A stretch of DNA of 36,570 bases, taken from positions 1 to 36,570 of the IMG/VR virus record IMGVR_UViG_3300025096_000060; one strand, written 5' to 3'. Below, piece after piece: positions 9,483-16,710 of this stretch. Positions within the stretch are counted from its first letter, which is position 1. Every line of letters starts with the position of its first letter. Both the position numbers and the translations under genes were made by a program. This DNA comes from a virus. The notes beneath the pieces are model-generated. The model did not search any database and was not told the origin of the DNA. It saw only the letters and a list, made by a program, of their open reading frames with translations.

Positions 9483-9718
9483 TATGTCTTTGAATTTCGC
9501 AACAGTTTTTCCAAGTACCACTTGGCTTTCATTAAATCTTGTTTGGGATTCTCTTTGTGTTTTGTTTTGTGCCTAAGAACATATTTAATGATGTTCCCTT
9601 CGCACCAACCGAGATCATTAGAAAGTATAAAATCAGTGACCTCTATCCCCTTCTTATAATAAGAGGGGCTAATCTTCTCAGCTTCTTCCCACTCTTTTTT
9701 TCTCCATATCTTAGTCAT
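9482..9718 (-). CDS. DUF3310 (SaV-like) family protein
   Basis: This 78-residue protein has the DUF3310 pattern: P-x-x-Y-x-x-G-I-E-V-T-D-F-I (residues 18-30), then GNIIKYVLRH (about 41-50) and DLMKAKWYLEKLL (about 61-73). The family is common in phages as a nucleotide-kinase-annotated or MazG-neighbouring small protein of uncertain role. The start overlaps the upstream gene by the ATGA tetranucleotide, showing translational coupling. The family call is from memory of the motif order. Confidence 0.75.
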   Translation of the reverse strand: MTKIWRKKEWEEAEKISPSYYKKGIEVTDFILSNDLGWCEGNIIKYVLRHKTKHKENPKQDLMKAKWYLEKLLRNSKT

Positions 9719-9942
9719 CGTAGTCTTATGCTCGTATTTTCACTATTGGCGACTCTGTTCTCTAAATGCTCTACATACATTTCAAGTTCTGCAACCCTTC
9801 CTGAAAGCATCTCGTCTAGCTCATCTTCAAAGTTATTGATCTTTGATAACAAGCTGTCTTTCTCCATTTCTGTTAATGGTTCTGCTTGTATCATCTGTTT
9901 TACGTTTCCTAGTATTTGCTTGTATCCTTCGTAATTAATCAT
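9715..9942 (-). CDS. coiled-coil hypothetical protein
   Basis: The 75-residue product is acidic and helical. Heptad-like leucines and hydrophobics run through LLSKINNFEDELDEM and VAELEMYVEHLENRV, suggesting a coiled coil that dimerises. No family recognised. It overlaps the DUF3310 gene by 4 nt. Its own ATG overlaps the end of the minus-strand frame at 9935-10108, which argues that this frame is the end of a real upstream gene. Confidence 0.65.
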   Translation of the reverse strand: MINYEGYKQILGNVKQMIQAEPLTEMEKDSLLSKINNFEDELDEMLSGRVAELEMYVEHLENRVANSENTSIRLR

Positions 9943-10108
9943 GGGTTCTCCCGTTCTTGCTTGGTTTATAAAATATTATTTTTTTAGACTGGTTAATAGT
10001 TTTCTTAGATTCTAATTCCTCTATTTCCTGTATCCTAAATAATGTATCTTGTGGAAAATTTGTTTCGCCATATCTTCTGTGTATGGCTTCTGACCTGAGT
10101 GGATTCTT
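9935..10108 (-). pseudogene. out-of-frame continuation of the upstream small gene
   Basis: In the frame shifted by -1 from the gene at 10021-10194 there are 57 codons without a start codon. They read like protein (for example NPLRSEAIHRRYGETNFPQD, then RIQEIEELESKK). This frame ends in TAA exactly overlapping the ATG of the next gene (9942), as coupled genes in this cluster do. The in-frame gene instead stops at 10021 and leaves a 78-nt gap. A frameshift mutation, an assembly indel or programmed -1 frameshifting would all explain it. No obvious X-XXY-YYZ slippery heptamer is visible. Confidence 0.5.
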
Positions 10109-10194
10109 TCATCATCTGACATAAGTTTCCACTGTGTATAGTTATAGTCGTAAGACTGTTCTTTATCGTATTCAAAAATTTCTAATGGTGTCAT
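10021..10194 (-). CDS. small acidic protein, probably frameshifted
   Basis: ATG at 10194 follows GAGGGG at good spacing and opens a 57-residue frame beginning MTPLEIFEYDKEQSYDYNY and containing WKLMSDDERIHSG. It is rich in aromatic and acidic residues. No family is recognised. The downstream half has a second, equally protein-like frame (see the entry at 9935-10108). The natural product may therefore be about 85 residues made from both frames. Confidence 0.6.
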   Translation of the reverse strand: MTPLEIFEYDKEQSYDYNYTQWKLMSDDERIHSGQKPYTEDMAKQIFHKIHYLGYRK

Positions 10195-10218
10195 TTTTAC
10201 CCCTCGTTGTTTATGTAT

Positions 10219-10246
10219 GTGGTTTCGCTTTTAAGACTTAAACCAC
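10219..10246 (-). other. leader hairpin before the small gene
   Basis: GTGGTTT (10219-10225) and AAACCAC (10240-10246) form a perfect 7-bp stem with a 14-nt loop in the gap between the SSB-like gene and the gene starting at 10194. There is no U-tract on the minus strand. On the minus strand GAAACCAC looks like half of a hammerhead core, but there is no CUGANGA, so it is not called a ribozyme. Confidence 0.4.
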
Positions 10247-10267
10247 AAAAGAGTCTTTGGTGGTTAT

Positions 10268-10573
10268 CTAGAAAGGTATATCATCATCATTGAAATCAGG
10301 CTCAGGCTCAGGTTGAGGCTCAGGTTTTTTCTGCTCTTGAGGTAAGTCAAGTCTTGCATACTTATACTCATTTCCATTCTTAGAGACTCTATTCCATAGA
10401 GCCACCCTCATTTCAACACTGTCAGCCTTGTCTTCTCTCAGTCGCCCCACTAAGGCTTTTAATAAGTCCTTTGTGAGAGTGACCTTTCCAGTCCAATCAG
10501 GCTGTTTGTCGTTTGCTTTATAGTTGTTTGTGTAAATCTGTCCATCAGATTGTAGTCTTTCTTCATATGCCAT
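10268..10573 (-). CDS. SSB-like single-stranded DNA-binding protein
   Basis: The 101-residue protein ends in DFNDDDIPF, nearly identical to the C-terminal tip of bacterial SSB that recruits repair and replication enzymes. A P/E/Q repeat linker (about residues 82-92) precedes it. The N-terminal part, with QPDWTGKVTLTKDLLKALV and RVALWNRVSKNGNEYKYARL, has the strand-rich pattern of a small OB-fold. It sits next to the annealing protein, a usual pairing. It is shorter than E. coli SSB (178). Role inferred: coat phage ssDNA and recruit partners by the tail. Confidence 0.75.
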   Translation of the reverse strand: MAYEERLQSDGQIYTNNYKANDKQPDWTGKVTLTKDLLKALVGRLREDKADSVEMRVALWNRVSKNGNEYKYARLDLPQEQKKPEPQPEPEPDFNDDDIPF

Positions 10574-10575
10574 TG

Positions 10576-11286
10576 TTATTCCTCCGTTTGGCTAATGGTT
10601 TTTTCAGGTAATGTATCTGCATATTTGCTGATAGCATCGTTTAATTTATCCCTATGCTCAGGGAAAAATATCTTTAGGTCAGAGAAGTCTTTTGCATTTG
10701 CTTTCATAAAAGATCGAAGTGCCTCTTTTGACTCATTCATAACCATTGTTTTCTCGGTTGCCTCTATGAAAGCATCAGCCCAAGCTTCGGTCTTCGTATC
10801 ATCTGCCTTTGGTTCAGGCTTTGATACTTCTTTGGGTTCTTCTTTCTTTGGTTGCTTCTTTGCTACAGGCTGTTTGTCTTTATCTTCATCGGGGAGGTGA
10901 TCTTCCCACACTGCAAAAACACTCATGCCTAAACCAAACATGGCTAAGTTTTTAACAAGGCATCTCATTCGGTTATCATTTACTTGTCTAGCATTCGGGT
11001 TGACTACAGCATTATTCTTATAGTCCATGATAGGAAGTGCCATGCTTCTAGTATGTCCTTCAATCTGCACTTGGGTTATTACCTCAGCAGTTCCATCGGG
11101 TAAAGTTCTATAGGGTAGTCCATCGTAATCAACAAAAGCATATTCTGCCTGTGGATAATGCTCCATTAAAAGCATCCACGCTCTCGCCCAAGAAAGATAA
11201 GTTAGGTTCATCTTTTCTTCTGTGTGTTTAGAAACATCCACATTGTAGAGTGTCTCCCATATATCTTTGAATTTTATTTCATCCAT
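10576..11286 (-). CDS. single-strand annealing protein, DUF1071 (Sak3-like) type
   Basis: The N-terminal 130 residues carry the marks of DUF1071 annealing proteins: NLTYLSWARAWMLLMEHYPQA (about 27-47), then a substrate-like segment with LPIMDYKNNAV, NPNARQVNDNRMRCLVKNLAMFGLG (about 94-119). This fold anneals complementary single strands in phage recombination. A charged K/P/E linker (about 135-165) leads to a separate helical C-terminal domain. Neighbours are the SSB-like protein and a PD-(D/E)XK exonuclease, the classic phage exonuclease/annealase set. The gene overlaps the one before it by 8 nt. Confidence 0.8.
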   Translation of the reverse strand: MDEIKFKDIWETLYNVDVSKHTEEKMNLTYLSWARAWMLLMEHYPQAEYAFVDYDGLPYRTLPDGTAEVITQVQIEGHTRSMALPIMDYKNNAVVNPNARQVNDNRMRCLVKNLAMFGLGMSVFAVWEDHLPDEDKDKQPVAKKQPKKEEPKEVSKPEPKADDTKTEAWADAFIEATEKTMVMNESKEALRSFMKANAKDFSDLKIFFPEHRDKLNDAISKYADTLPEKTISQTEE

Positions 11287-11473
11287 TTGTTCTCTCCATA
11301 TTTTTTACTTTGTTTATAAAATCTACTTGCTCATTCTTTATGTCTAAGGGGTTGCCCTCATTGAGTTCCTTTGCATGACCTTCGTAATATCTATCCTCTG
11401 CCTCACCCAAACTATCAGCCTCTACTTCATAGGCATATTCGCATGTTGCATATGTTCTAACGATAAACTTCAC
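11279..11473 (-). CDS. small hypothetical protein, DpnD/PcfM-like at best
   Basis: This 64-residue product reads VRTYATCEYAYEVEADSLGEAEDRY, a strand-strand-helix pattern seen in small DpnD/PcfM-like proteins, but the match is weak. The start is GTG at 11473 with AGGAGG ten nt upstream. It overlaps the exonuclease stop by GTGA. It lies between the exonuclease and annealing-protein genes and is probably an accessory of that recombination set (inference only). Confidence 0.6.
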   Translation of the reverse strand: MKFIVRTYATCEYAYEVEADSLGEAEDRYYEGHAKELNEGNPLDIKNEQVDFINKVKNMERTNG

Positions 11474-12357
11474 CCTTCTTCCTCCTTAAATTGATTACAA
11501 AACTGTGAAACACCGCAATAGCTTTCACACCTAGTTGAAACACCTTTAGCAATTTCAACACTTAAGCCTTTGGTATCCTTTTGTTTTTCTAGATACTCGT
11601 CTGCTTCTTCCTGTGAGTGCAACACCCTTACTGCTGACTTCCTTCCTTTCTTCATAACCCTGTATGTGTCACCCTTCTTCCATCTCTCAGCATCACTGCA
11701 TGGAGGTAAGATTTTATTGATTAAGAATTCTGTTTCAGACTTTTGATGTAAGTCCACCCTCTCCTCAATAAAAGCTTCTTGTTTGTCTTTATCCCAAAGG
11801 GGTATAGGTATAACTGAGACTGGTGATATTGGATAGTTGCCACCGCTTCTTTGATATTGAAACTTGCTCCAGTCTCTAGCAATAGCAATCACATTTAATC
11901 CCTTAACATGCACACCACGCTCCATTCTATTGAGCCAAGCATAACAGTTGAGTTGTTGCTCCCATTCGGGCTTGCCATCTGTAAGTGCCGAAACAATGCT
12001 CCATGCGGAAGTGACCTTATAGTCTTTTAGAATGCCCTCTGAGACTGAAATGCTGTCTGTCTGACCGCTTATCTTCCACCCTTTGATACTGGCATACATC
12101 CTCTGCTCTGTAATCGTGTCCTCGTTGTCCTCATTGGCTCGCTCTAATATCGTGTGAACACTTTGACCTAGAAGCTTCCATATCTCGTCAGAGACATCTA
12201 CTGTCATGTCTTCATAGTTCTTCTCTGTGAGTAATCTAATTTGAGGAGGTTGCAACAATCCAGTGACAGAGATAATAGACCGACCACGACTATAACTGTC
12301 GTTATGAACAGCCCTGATTATTTCTTCGGGTACGTTATGCTGATTGGTGTACTTCAT
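11470..12357 (-). CDS. PD-(D/E)XK exonuclease, Cas4/AddB-like, with Fe-S cysteines
   Basis: In this 295-residue protein, the core SGQTD (D101), LKDYK (D112, K114) and a helix with W and Q (EWEQQLNCYAWL) follows the Cas4/RecB exonuclease order of motifs. Four cysteines, C220 and then C277, C281 and C287 near the end (RCESYCGVSQFC), are placed as in the Fe-S cluster of Cas4 and AddB. Such enzymes resect DNA ends to make single strands for the annealing protein encoded downstream. The start overlaps its upstream neighbour by ATGA. Cas4-like is a fold statement; there is no CRISPR array here. Confidence 0.78.
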   Translation of the reverse strand: MKYTNQHNVPEEIIRAVHNDSYSRGRSIISVTGLLQPPQIRLLTEKNYEDMTVDVSDEIWKLLGQSVHTILERANEDNEDTITEQRMYASIKGWKISGQTDSISVSEGILKDYKVTSAWSIVSALTDGKPEWEQQLNCYAWLNRMERGVHVKGLNVIAIARDWSKFQYQRSGGNYPISPVSVIPIPLWDKDKQEAFIEERVDLHQKSETEFLINKILPPCSDAERWKKGDTYRVMKKGRKSAVRVLHSQEEADEYLEKQKDTKGLSVEIAKGVSTRCESYCGVSQFCNQFKEEEG

Positions 12358-12599
12358 TTAATTCTCCATATACCAACACCATCCTCAAGCTTTCTTACTG
12401 AAAACTTTTTGCTTGGGTTTTTATAAGTGTGACGTAAACAAAAGTTGCTAAGGATTTTCCTCTCTGCATCTATTTTTGTTTTTGGTAGTTCTATTTTTAT
12501 ATGATCCCCTACCTCCATTTCGTCTAATGGCAAATCATATTTTCTTGGTGTTCCTCCAGCTCTCGGTATCGGTATACCTTTCTCGATATTAAACTTCAT
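12354..12599 (-). CDS. small phage protein, DUF7303-like
   Basis: The ATG at 12599 is preferred. It has GGAG seven nt upstream and overlaps the upstream stop by ATGA, whereas the ATG at 12611 has no such site. The 81-residue product contains KYDLPLDEMEVGDHIKIELP followed by KILSNFCLRHTYKNPSKKF. This matches a small conserved phage family (DUF7303, from memory) with a strand-rich front and a basic helix, possibly nucleic-acid binding. Function unknown. Confidence 0.65.
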   Translation of the reverse strand: MKFNIEKGIPIPRAGGTPRKYDLPLDEMEVGDHIKIELPKTKIDAERKILSNFCLRHTYKNPSKKFSVRKLEDGVGIWRIK

Positions 12600-12916
12600 T
12601 TTTTTCTCCATTCATTCGGTGTTTTGTTTTCTTCTTCTTCTTGTTGTTGTTTCTGAATCCTGTATCGTATAAAGCCTTTTGTTGTCTTTGCTCTCTCTAG
12701 TGTTCCTTCAGCCGACATTTTATTTATCTCATCATTAAGTGCCACCACATCTTCATCTATAGCCTCAACTGAATTTTTGTTTTTGTAGTGTCTCTCGGTT
12801 TCAACTGCTTTCTTTATTGCTTCGGGATTGCACTTAGCAGTAGGTACAGAATAGTCATCATCGTATCCTCCACTGCTTCGTATTGTTGGTGCATACTCTT
12901 TTGTTTTTTTTGTCAT
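12596..12916 (-). CDS. hypothetical protein, first gene of the leftward cluster
   Basis: The 106-residue product is polar. It has an N-terminal low-complexity part (YAPTIRSSGGYDDDYSV), a middle helix (SVEAIDEDVVALNDEINKM) and a basic/acidic tail rich in Q, E and K. Its middle, with GTLERAKTTKGFIRYRIQKQ, resembles no family I know. Being first after the divergent promoter, it could be regulatory, but this is a guess from position only. AGGA lies directly before the ATG. Confidence 0.6.
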   Translation of the reverse strand: MTKKTKEYAPTIRSSGGYDDDYSVPTAKCNPEAIKKAVETERHYKNKNSVEAIDEDVVALNDEINKMSAEGTLERAKTTKGFIRYRIQKQQQEEEENKTPNEWRKK

Positions 12917-12949
12917 TCCTTTCTTCTTTTTGTTCTAGACGATGGGATG

Positions 12950-12978
12950 ATGATGCCCTTATTAAAGGGTGGTGTCAA
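12950..12978 (-). promoter_or_regulatory. leftward promoter of the replication cluster
   Basis: On the minus strand, a perfect -35 TTGACA (12978-12973) is followed by a 17-nt spacer and a -10-like CATCAT (12955-12950), four of six to consensus. The weak -10 suggests that it may need activation. The spacer contains the small palindrome CCCTT/AAGGG, a possible operator. Confidence 0.55.
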
Positions 12979-12985
12979 TAAATAT

Positions 12986-13014
12986 TTGACATAAGATAAT
13001 AAGCAAATTAGTAT
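12986..13014 (+). promoter_or_regulatory. strong rightward sigma-70-type promoter
   Basis: TTGACA (12986-12991), a 17-nt spacer and TAGTAT (13009-13014) make a near-consensus promoter. Transcription would start six to eight nt later, at or next to the ATG at 13022, so the message is probably leaderless. The two -35 boxes of the divergent pair face away from each other seven bases apart and form the inverted repeat TGTCAA / TTGACA. Confidence 0.75.
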
Positions 13015-13021
13015 CTTCTAC

Positions 13022-13297
13022 ATGGACAAAGACTTAGTGAAAATAGATAGCCTTATTATCAAGCAAGCTGTGAGAGACATAGCAAGTAAGGATCAAGATA
13101 GGTCACTAGAGGCACTAACATATTTCAAGTCCAAAGACTTTGTTGTTTTATGCGAAAGAAATAAAATTGATAGCGATAAGATCAAAGAGAGCGTAGACAA
13201 CATTGTTGAATACCCAATAATTTCACGGAAAAAGATATCCAATGAGATAGCAAAACTCATTGATAAATCTTTTGTGGAGGGAGTTCTTAGTAAGTAG
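13022..13297 (+). CDS. small hypothetical protein, first rightward gene
   Basis: This 91-residue helical product has the pattern IKQAVRDIASKDQDRSLEALTYFKSKDF, then ISRKKISNEIAKLID. It resembles small conserved phage proteins near replication genes that have no assigned role. No ribosome site precedes the ATG; the promoter placement suggests a leaderless mRNA. The two lysine/arginine-rich helices and the position beside operator-like repeats make a DNA-binding regulator possible, but that is an inference. Confidence 0.65.
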   Translation: MDKDLVKIDSLIIKQAVRDIASKDQDRSLEALTYFKSKDFVVLCERNKIDSDKIKESVDNIVEYPIISRKKISNEIAKLIDKSFVEGVLSK

Positions 13298-13356
13298 ACA
13301 CTTACTAAGTTTTTATAATAATAAGTATACACTTACTAGTAAGTATATACATACTA
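13288..13356. repeat. palindromic AGTAAGT repeat cluster upstream of primase-helicase
   Basis: This stretch holds TAGTAAGT, four bases, ACTTACTA (13288-13307), then the perfect 14-bp palindrome ACTTACTAGTAAGT (13331-13344), and degenerate copies including ATACTAAG before the ribosome site. A related cluster lies at 24783-24873 in front of the large terminase. A TATAAT (13314-13319) sits inside it. It looks like an operator array or iterons. Confidence 0.75.
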
Positions 13357-13367
13357 AGAGGATAACT

Positions 13368-15149
13368 ATGTTAAGTCAACAGGAAAATTTTAGGTCGAGT
13401 ATTGACCAAACAATCTATGCAGAAACTAATAGCAAGGGAACAGGGCAACACAAAATTTCATGCCCTAGTTGTCAGCACACACGGAAAAAGAATCGCAGAG
13501 ATAAGCCATTGAGTGTTAGTGTTGATAGCGAGAAAATAATTTATTATTGTCATCATTGCGGAGTTGAGGGGCTAATACAAACGAAAGGAAATGTAATACA
13601 AATGAATCAAAAAACCAATGGCACTAAGCCAAAGAAACCAGTACAAATTAAATCCAATGGCACATCTGATAAGGCGGTTCAGTGGTTGAATGATCGGGGC
13701 ATAAGTGTTGAAGTGGCGGATCGAGCTGGCGCAGTGCTGCTGCAGAAAAATAATAAACCAGTCATAGGTTTTACCTTCCCTCTAGCCGATTCGACAGATA
13801 AGTATGAAGCAGTAAAGTACAGAAGTGCCAACGGAACGAAAGACTTTTGGTGGGAGAACAACGCTACTAAGTTATGGGGTAGACAAGTTCACAATGACAG
13901 TTTAGAAACGATTGCAGATACGATAGTAATAACAGAAGGCGAGATGGATTGTTTAGCTATTTTGGAAAGCTTTTCTGATTATGCAAACATACAGGTTTAC
14001 TCAGTTCCAAATGGCGCACCTTCAAAGATTTCAGATTCCAAAGTTGATCCTTCAGAGGATGGTCGGTTCAAATACGTTTGGGAGGAGAGAGAGAAGTTTG
14101 AAAACGTGGGTCGAGTAATACTGGCTACCGATTCCGATACATCAGGTGATGTCTTAGCGGATGAATTAAGCAGAAGACTAAACAAAGCTAGGTGCTACAG
14201 AGTTGATTACAGGGGCAACAAAGATGCAAATGACTTGTTGCTCAACACAAACAAAGAAACTGTTAGGGATGCAATACTAAACGCACCCCCTATACCCCTT
14301 CATGGACTCAATGATATTGAACACTACACAGATGAGTTCCAGTCTTTATATGAACAGGGAGTTCCGAGTGGAGTCAGCACAGGATTTCCCTCAGTTGATG
14401 AGTTGTTTACAGTTCAGACTGGTATGCTCTATGTTGTATCAGGTCATGCTGGAGAGGGAAAGTCATGTTTCTTAGACCAGTTAATAGTTAATGTTGGAAA
14501 AAATTACGGATGGAAGACATGCTTTTGTTCATTCGAAAAACCCCCTTCATTGCATTCGGTTCAGCTCGCGCAAATCCTCACAGGGAGACCCTTCTTTGAA
14601 GGACAAAACAAAAGGATGAATCAACAAGAAAAAGATTACGCTGAAAACTGGATCAGAGAACACATCCTCTTTCAAGATTACATGGATGGTGGAATGCCTA
14701 CGATTGAGTCTATTCTTGAGAAGGCAAGTTCAGCAGTAATGAGAACAGGTTGTAGGATTCTAGTCATAGACCCCTTTAACTTTATCCACACTACTCATAA
14801 AGGATTAGAAACTGATATGGTCAGCGACATGCTCACAAAAGTTCAGTTGTTCTGCAAACAGCATGACATTGTTTGCTTCTTTGTGGCACATCCAACGAAG
14901 CCTTTTCAAAAGGATGGAAAGAAGAACATCGTCACAGGAATAGATATTGCAAAAAGTTATGCTTGGTTTTCTAAAGCAGACATGGGTTTGACAATTCACA
15001 GAGGAGAGGATAGTGTTGAGGTTCATTGTTGGAAGGCACGTTGGGGTTGGCAAAGTAAAACAGGGATGACAAAATTAACATTCAATCCTGTCAATGGTAG
15101 ATATAGTGAAGCAGAAGAAGTCGAAGACAATTTCGATTGGGAAATCTAA
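13368..15149 (+). CDS. primase-helicase, T7 gp4-like
   Basis: The start is ATG 13368 with AAGAGG seven nt before it, giving 593 residues. A zinc ribbon comes first (C32, C35, C61, C64). A TOPRIM primase domain follows, with ITEGEMD (E190) and ATDSDTSGD (D255, D257). A RecA-like helicase domain is next, with Walker A GHAGEGKS (359-366) and Walker B LVIDPFNF (about 465-472). This is the T7 gp4/Twinkle order, and its length fits. The enzyme primes and unwinds at the phage replication fork. Transcription may be controlled by the AGTAAGT repeats just upstream. No DNA polymerase gene is seen in this window. Confidence 0.92.
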   Translation: MLSQQENFRSSIDQTIYAETNSKGTGQHKISCPSCQHTRKKNRRDKPLSVSVDSEKIIYYCHHCGVEGLIQTKGNVIQMNQKTNGTKPKKPVQIKSNGTSDKAVQWLNDRGISVEVADRAGAVLLQKNNKPVIGFTFPLADSTDKYEAVKYRSANGTKDFWWENNATKLWGRQVHNDSLETIADTIVITEGEMDCLAILESFSDYANIQVYSVPNGAPSKISDSKVDPSEDGRFKYVWEEREKFENVGRVILATDSDTSGDVLADELSRRLNKARCYRVDYRGNKDANDLLLNTNKETVRDAILNAPPIPLHGLNDIEHYTDEFQSLYEQGVPSGVSTGFPSVDELFTVQTGMLYVVSGHAGEGKSCFLDQLIVNVGKNYGWKTCFCSFEKPPSLHSVQLAQILTGRPFFEGQNKRMNQQEKDYAENWIREHILFQDYMDGGMPTIESILEKASSAVMRTGCRILVIDPFNFIHTTHKGLETDMVSDMLTKVQLFCKQHDIVCFFVAHPTKPFQKDGKKNIVTGIDIAKSYAWFSKADMGLTIHRGEDSVEVHCWKARWGWQSKTGMTKLTFNPVNGRYSEAEEVEDNFDWEI

Positions 15150-15636
15150 GGTTCATGTCAATGATGTCGGCAATAGTCGATTGCATGATAAACACCTAGT
15201 AGGAATTGTTAAGTATGAAAACAGTAATACTGGTCGTGCCATTGTTTACGACCAACACCTCATTGATATTCTATTTCTACAGAAAGAATTGAACACTAGG
15301 CAACACAGCGTTTGTGACAAATATCTAGGCTTGGTTTCAAAGGGGATGCACCTGAATAGTAATTCATTTGATGAAAGAGTCTCTACTGGCAGATACTATA
15401 TTGCACCCACTCCTAGAAGTTGCATCCTTATTAAAGTTCAGAGATACCTAAGAGAGTCATGCGGTACAAAGCATGAAAATTGTTTTTGGAAGTTGATGGT
15501 CGAATCACCTAGAAGCCCGAAGCCTTTTCAAATAGAAGTAATGAAGAAGTGTGCAGAAGCCCTATCAAGCTATTACTATATTAGCTATGACTCTCCTGTT
15601 TCTTTGTTTGAAGAAGCCCTGTTAAACCAGTCTTAG
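15094..15636 (+). CDS. conserved phage protein of unknown function
   Basis: If the ATG at 15094 is used the product is 180 residues and overlaps the primase-helicase by 56 nt. No clear ribosome site precedes that ATG, and a TTG at 15181 is an alternative. The body, with RLHDKHLVGIVKYEN, GRAIVYDQHLID, TRQHSVCDKYLG and STGRYYIAPTPRSCILIKVQRYLRE, reads as a compact conserved domain found next to primase-helicases in other marine phages. Function unknown. The end overlaps the convergent gene at 15581 by 56 nt. Confidence 0.7.
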   Translation: MVDIVKQKKSKTISIGKSKVHVNDVGNSRLHDKHLVGIVKYENSNTGRAIVYDQHLIDILFLQKELNTRQHSVCDKYLGLVSKGMHLNSNSFDERVSTGRYYIAPTPRSCILIKVQRYLRESCGTKHENCFWKLMVESPRSPKPFQIEVMKKCAEALSSYYYISYDSPVSLFEEALLNQS

Positions 15637-15838
15637 CTTCCTCATCCACTGGACTACCATTCGCATCGTATGAGAAGTCATGCTTGGGTTCTTCCTTTTT
15701 GGTTTGAATGCCCTTGCTCTCAGCCTCATTCTGCACCATATGTATAATTTGTTTATTAAGAGATCGGCTCTCTTTTTTTGCCAGTGCATGAGCAAGTTCG
15801 TAAACCTCCTCCGAACACCTAATGAAAAGATTTTTCAT
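15581..15838 (-). CDS. Arc-like ribbon-helix-helix DNA-binding protein
   Basis: Start chosen at ATG 15838, with GGAG about seven nt before it; in-frame upstream ATGs lack this. The first 45 residues, KNLFIRCSEEVYELAHALAK then RSLNKQIIHMVQNEAE, give the strand-helix-helix of Arc/CopG repressors. The rest is a polar tail. Such proteins dimerise and bind palindromic operators. Candidate targets include the AGTAAGT palindromes or the TGTTCCA palindrome at 16172, but no link is shown. It overlaps the upstream gene by 20 nt. Confidence 0.7.
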   Translation of the reverse strand: MKNLFIRCSEEVYELAHALAKKESRSLNKQIIHMVQNEAESKGIQTKKEEPKHDFSYDANGSPVDEEAKTGLTGLLQTKKQESHS

Positions 15839-16130
15839 TATCATCTCCATAAATAATATCAGGGGCATCAAAGACCTCCCCGATTGCTACGCTTTCTCTC
15901 CCTGTCTGCCAATATCTACGTTCCTTCAAACTCTCTATGGCATGGGCTAAGTATTCTTCGTTTGCTTTTAATAAAGGATCATCTAGTAAAGTGATCGCAT
16001 AAGCCATAGCATCCACTTCCTCCTCAAAAACCCAAACATAATGCTTCCATTCCGCACTTATAAAATAAGCTGATGGTGCTTCATCTTTGGGTTTATCTAT
16101 CTCGTAGGTGTGTCTAATGACTGCAAACAT
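15819..16130 (-). CDS. hypothetical protein
   Basis: The first good start is ATG 16130 (MFAVIRHTYEIDKPKDE), giving 103 residues; the frame is open further upstream, but that part reads as non-coding. The product has a strand-rich front, then EEEVDAMAYAITLLDDP and a helical ESLKERRYWQTGRE. No family is recognised. It precedes and overlaps the ribbon-helix-helix gene, so the two are probably co-expressed. A TATACT seven nt upstream of the ATG could be a -10 element of a leaderless message. Confidence 0.6.
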   Translation of the reverse strand: MFAVIRHTYEIDKPKDEAPSAYFISAEWKHYVWVFEEEVDAMAYAITLLDDPLLKANEEYLAHAIESLKERRYWQTGRESVAIGEVFDAPDIIYGDDNEKSFH

Positions 16131-16171
16131 TCCAATAGTATAGGCATTATGCAAGCAAAAAGAAAGCTGTA

Positions 16172-16187
16172 TGTTCCATGTGGAACA
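16172..16187. promoter_or_regulatory. TGTTCCA palindrome, possible operator
   Basis: TGTTCCA (16172-16178), two bases, TGGAACA (16181-16187) form a perfect 7-bp-arm palindrome upstream of the gene starting at 16130. It is a reasonable binding site for a dimeric regulator, perhaps the ribbon-helix-helix protein encoded two genes downstream. Confidence 0.4.
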
Positions 16188-16313
16188 GTGTTGGCGGTAG
16201 TGTTGGTGCTTATATTTTTCCTCTTTCTGATAAGAATATTTACCAGTCATATATATTTGTTGACTCACAGACATTTTGATACAAAAAAACCATCAAGAAA
16301 CGTCATGTTGTGA

Positions 16314-16354
16314 CGCATAAAAAAACCCACACTAGATTTCTCCAATGTGGGTTT
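16314..16354 (-). terminator. intrinsic terminator after the 16363-17428 gene pair
   Basis: Arms AAACCCACA (16323-16331) and TGTGGGTTT (16346-16354) pair perfectly over 9 bp. On the minus strand the stem runs straight into seven U. It lies nine nt after the stop at 16363. A second small hairpin (CGTCA/TGACG, about 16301-16315) follows. Confidence 0.85.
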
Positions 16355-16362
16355 CTTGTTTC

Positions 16363-16710
16363 TTACTTCGAGTTATGAAGGTAATCTAAAGCAAATGGAA
16401 TAATCCATAGGTTCGTTTTTCCTTCTGAATCAAACCCTAAAGGTTGAAGCCTCAACTTTGTTAAGTAGTTTCTTGGATAGTATGTTTTTGGACTACCTCC
16501 GACAAAATAATTTTTGCCTTCACCTGTCTCTTTTGTAAGTTCATACTGTATGTCGTTTCCAAGAGGAGTATCTTCACCTTCAGAATAGATGTTTGTGATA
16601 ACACTTATATACCAAACATCTCTCCAAGTTTTATCCCTGTAACTATCGTAGTAGATGTTATGGTCAAAGCATAAAACTTTGTCGCCTATTTTTGGTTGTT
16701 GTTTACTCAT
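16363..16710 (-). CDS. hypothetical protein
   Basis: The 115-residue product begins with PKIGDKVLCFDH, a small beta-barrel-like (KOW/SH3-type) opening. It continues with WYISVITNIYSEG and a WIIPFALDYL end. No family is recognised. It overlaps the metallohydrolase gene by 8 nt and is the last gene before the terminator, so the two are one transcription unit. Confidence 0.65.
   Translation of the reverse strand: MSKQQPKIGDKVLCFDHNIYYDSYRDKTWRDVWYISVITNIYSEGEDTPLGNDIQYELTKETGEGKNYFVGGSPKTYYPRNYLTKLRLQPLGFDSEGKTNLWIIPFALDYLHNSK

Noticed and set aside
11470-12357. Cas4-like protein as a sign of a CRISPR system
   Set aside because: No direct-repeat array or other cas gene is present; the neighbours are phage recombination genes.
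16110-16313. 67-codon plus-strand frame with a hydrophobic segment
   Set aside because: It runs antisense to the leader and start of the gene at 16130 and has no ribosome site; the hydrophobic part comes from T-rich DNA.
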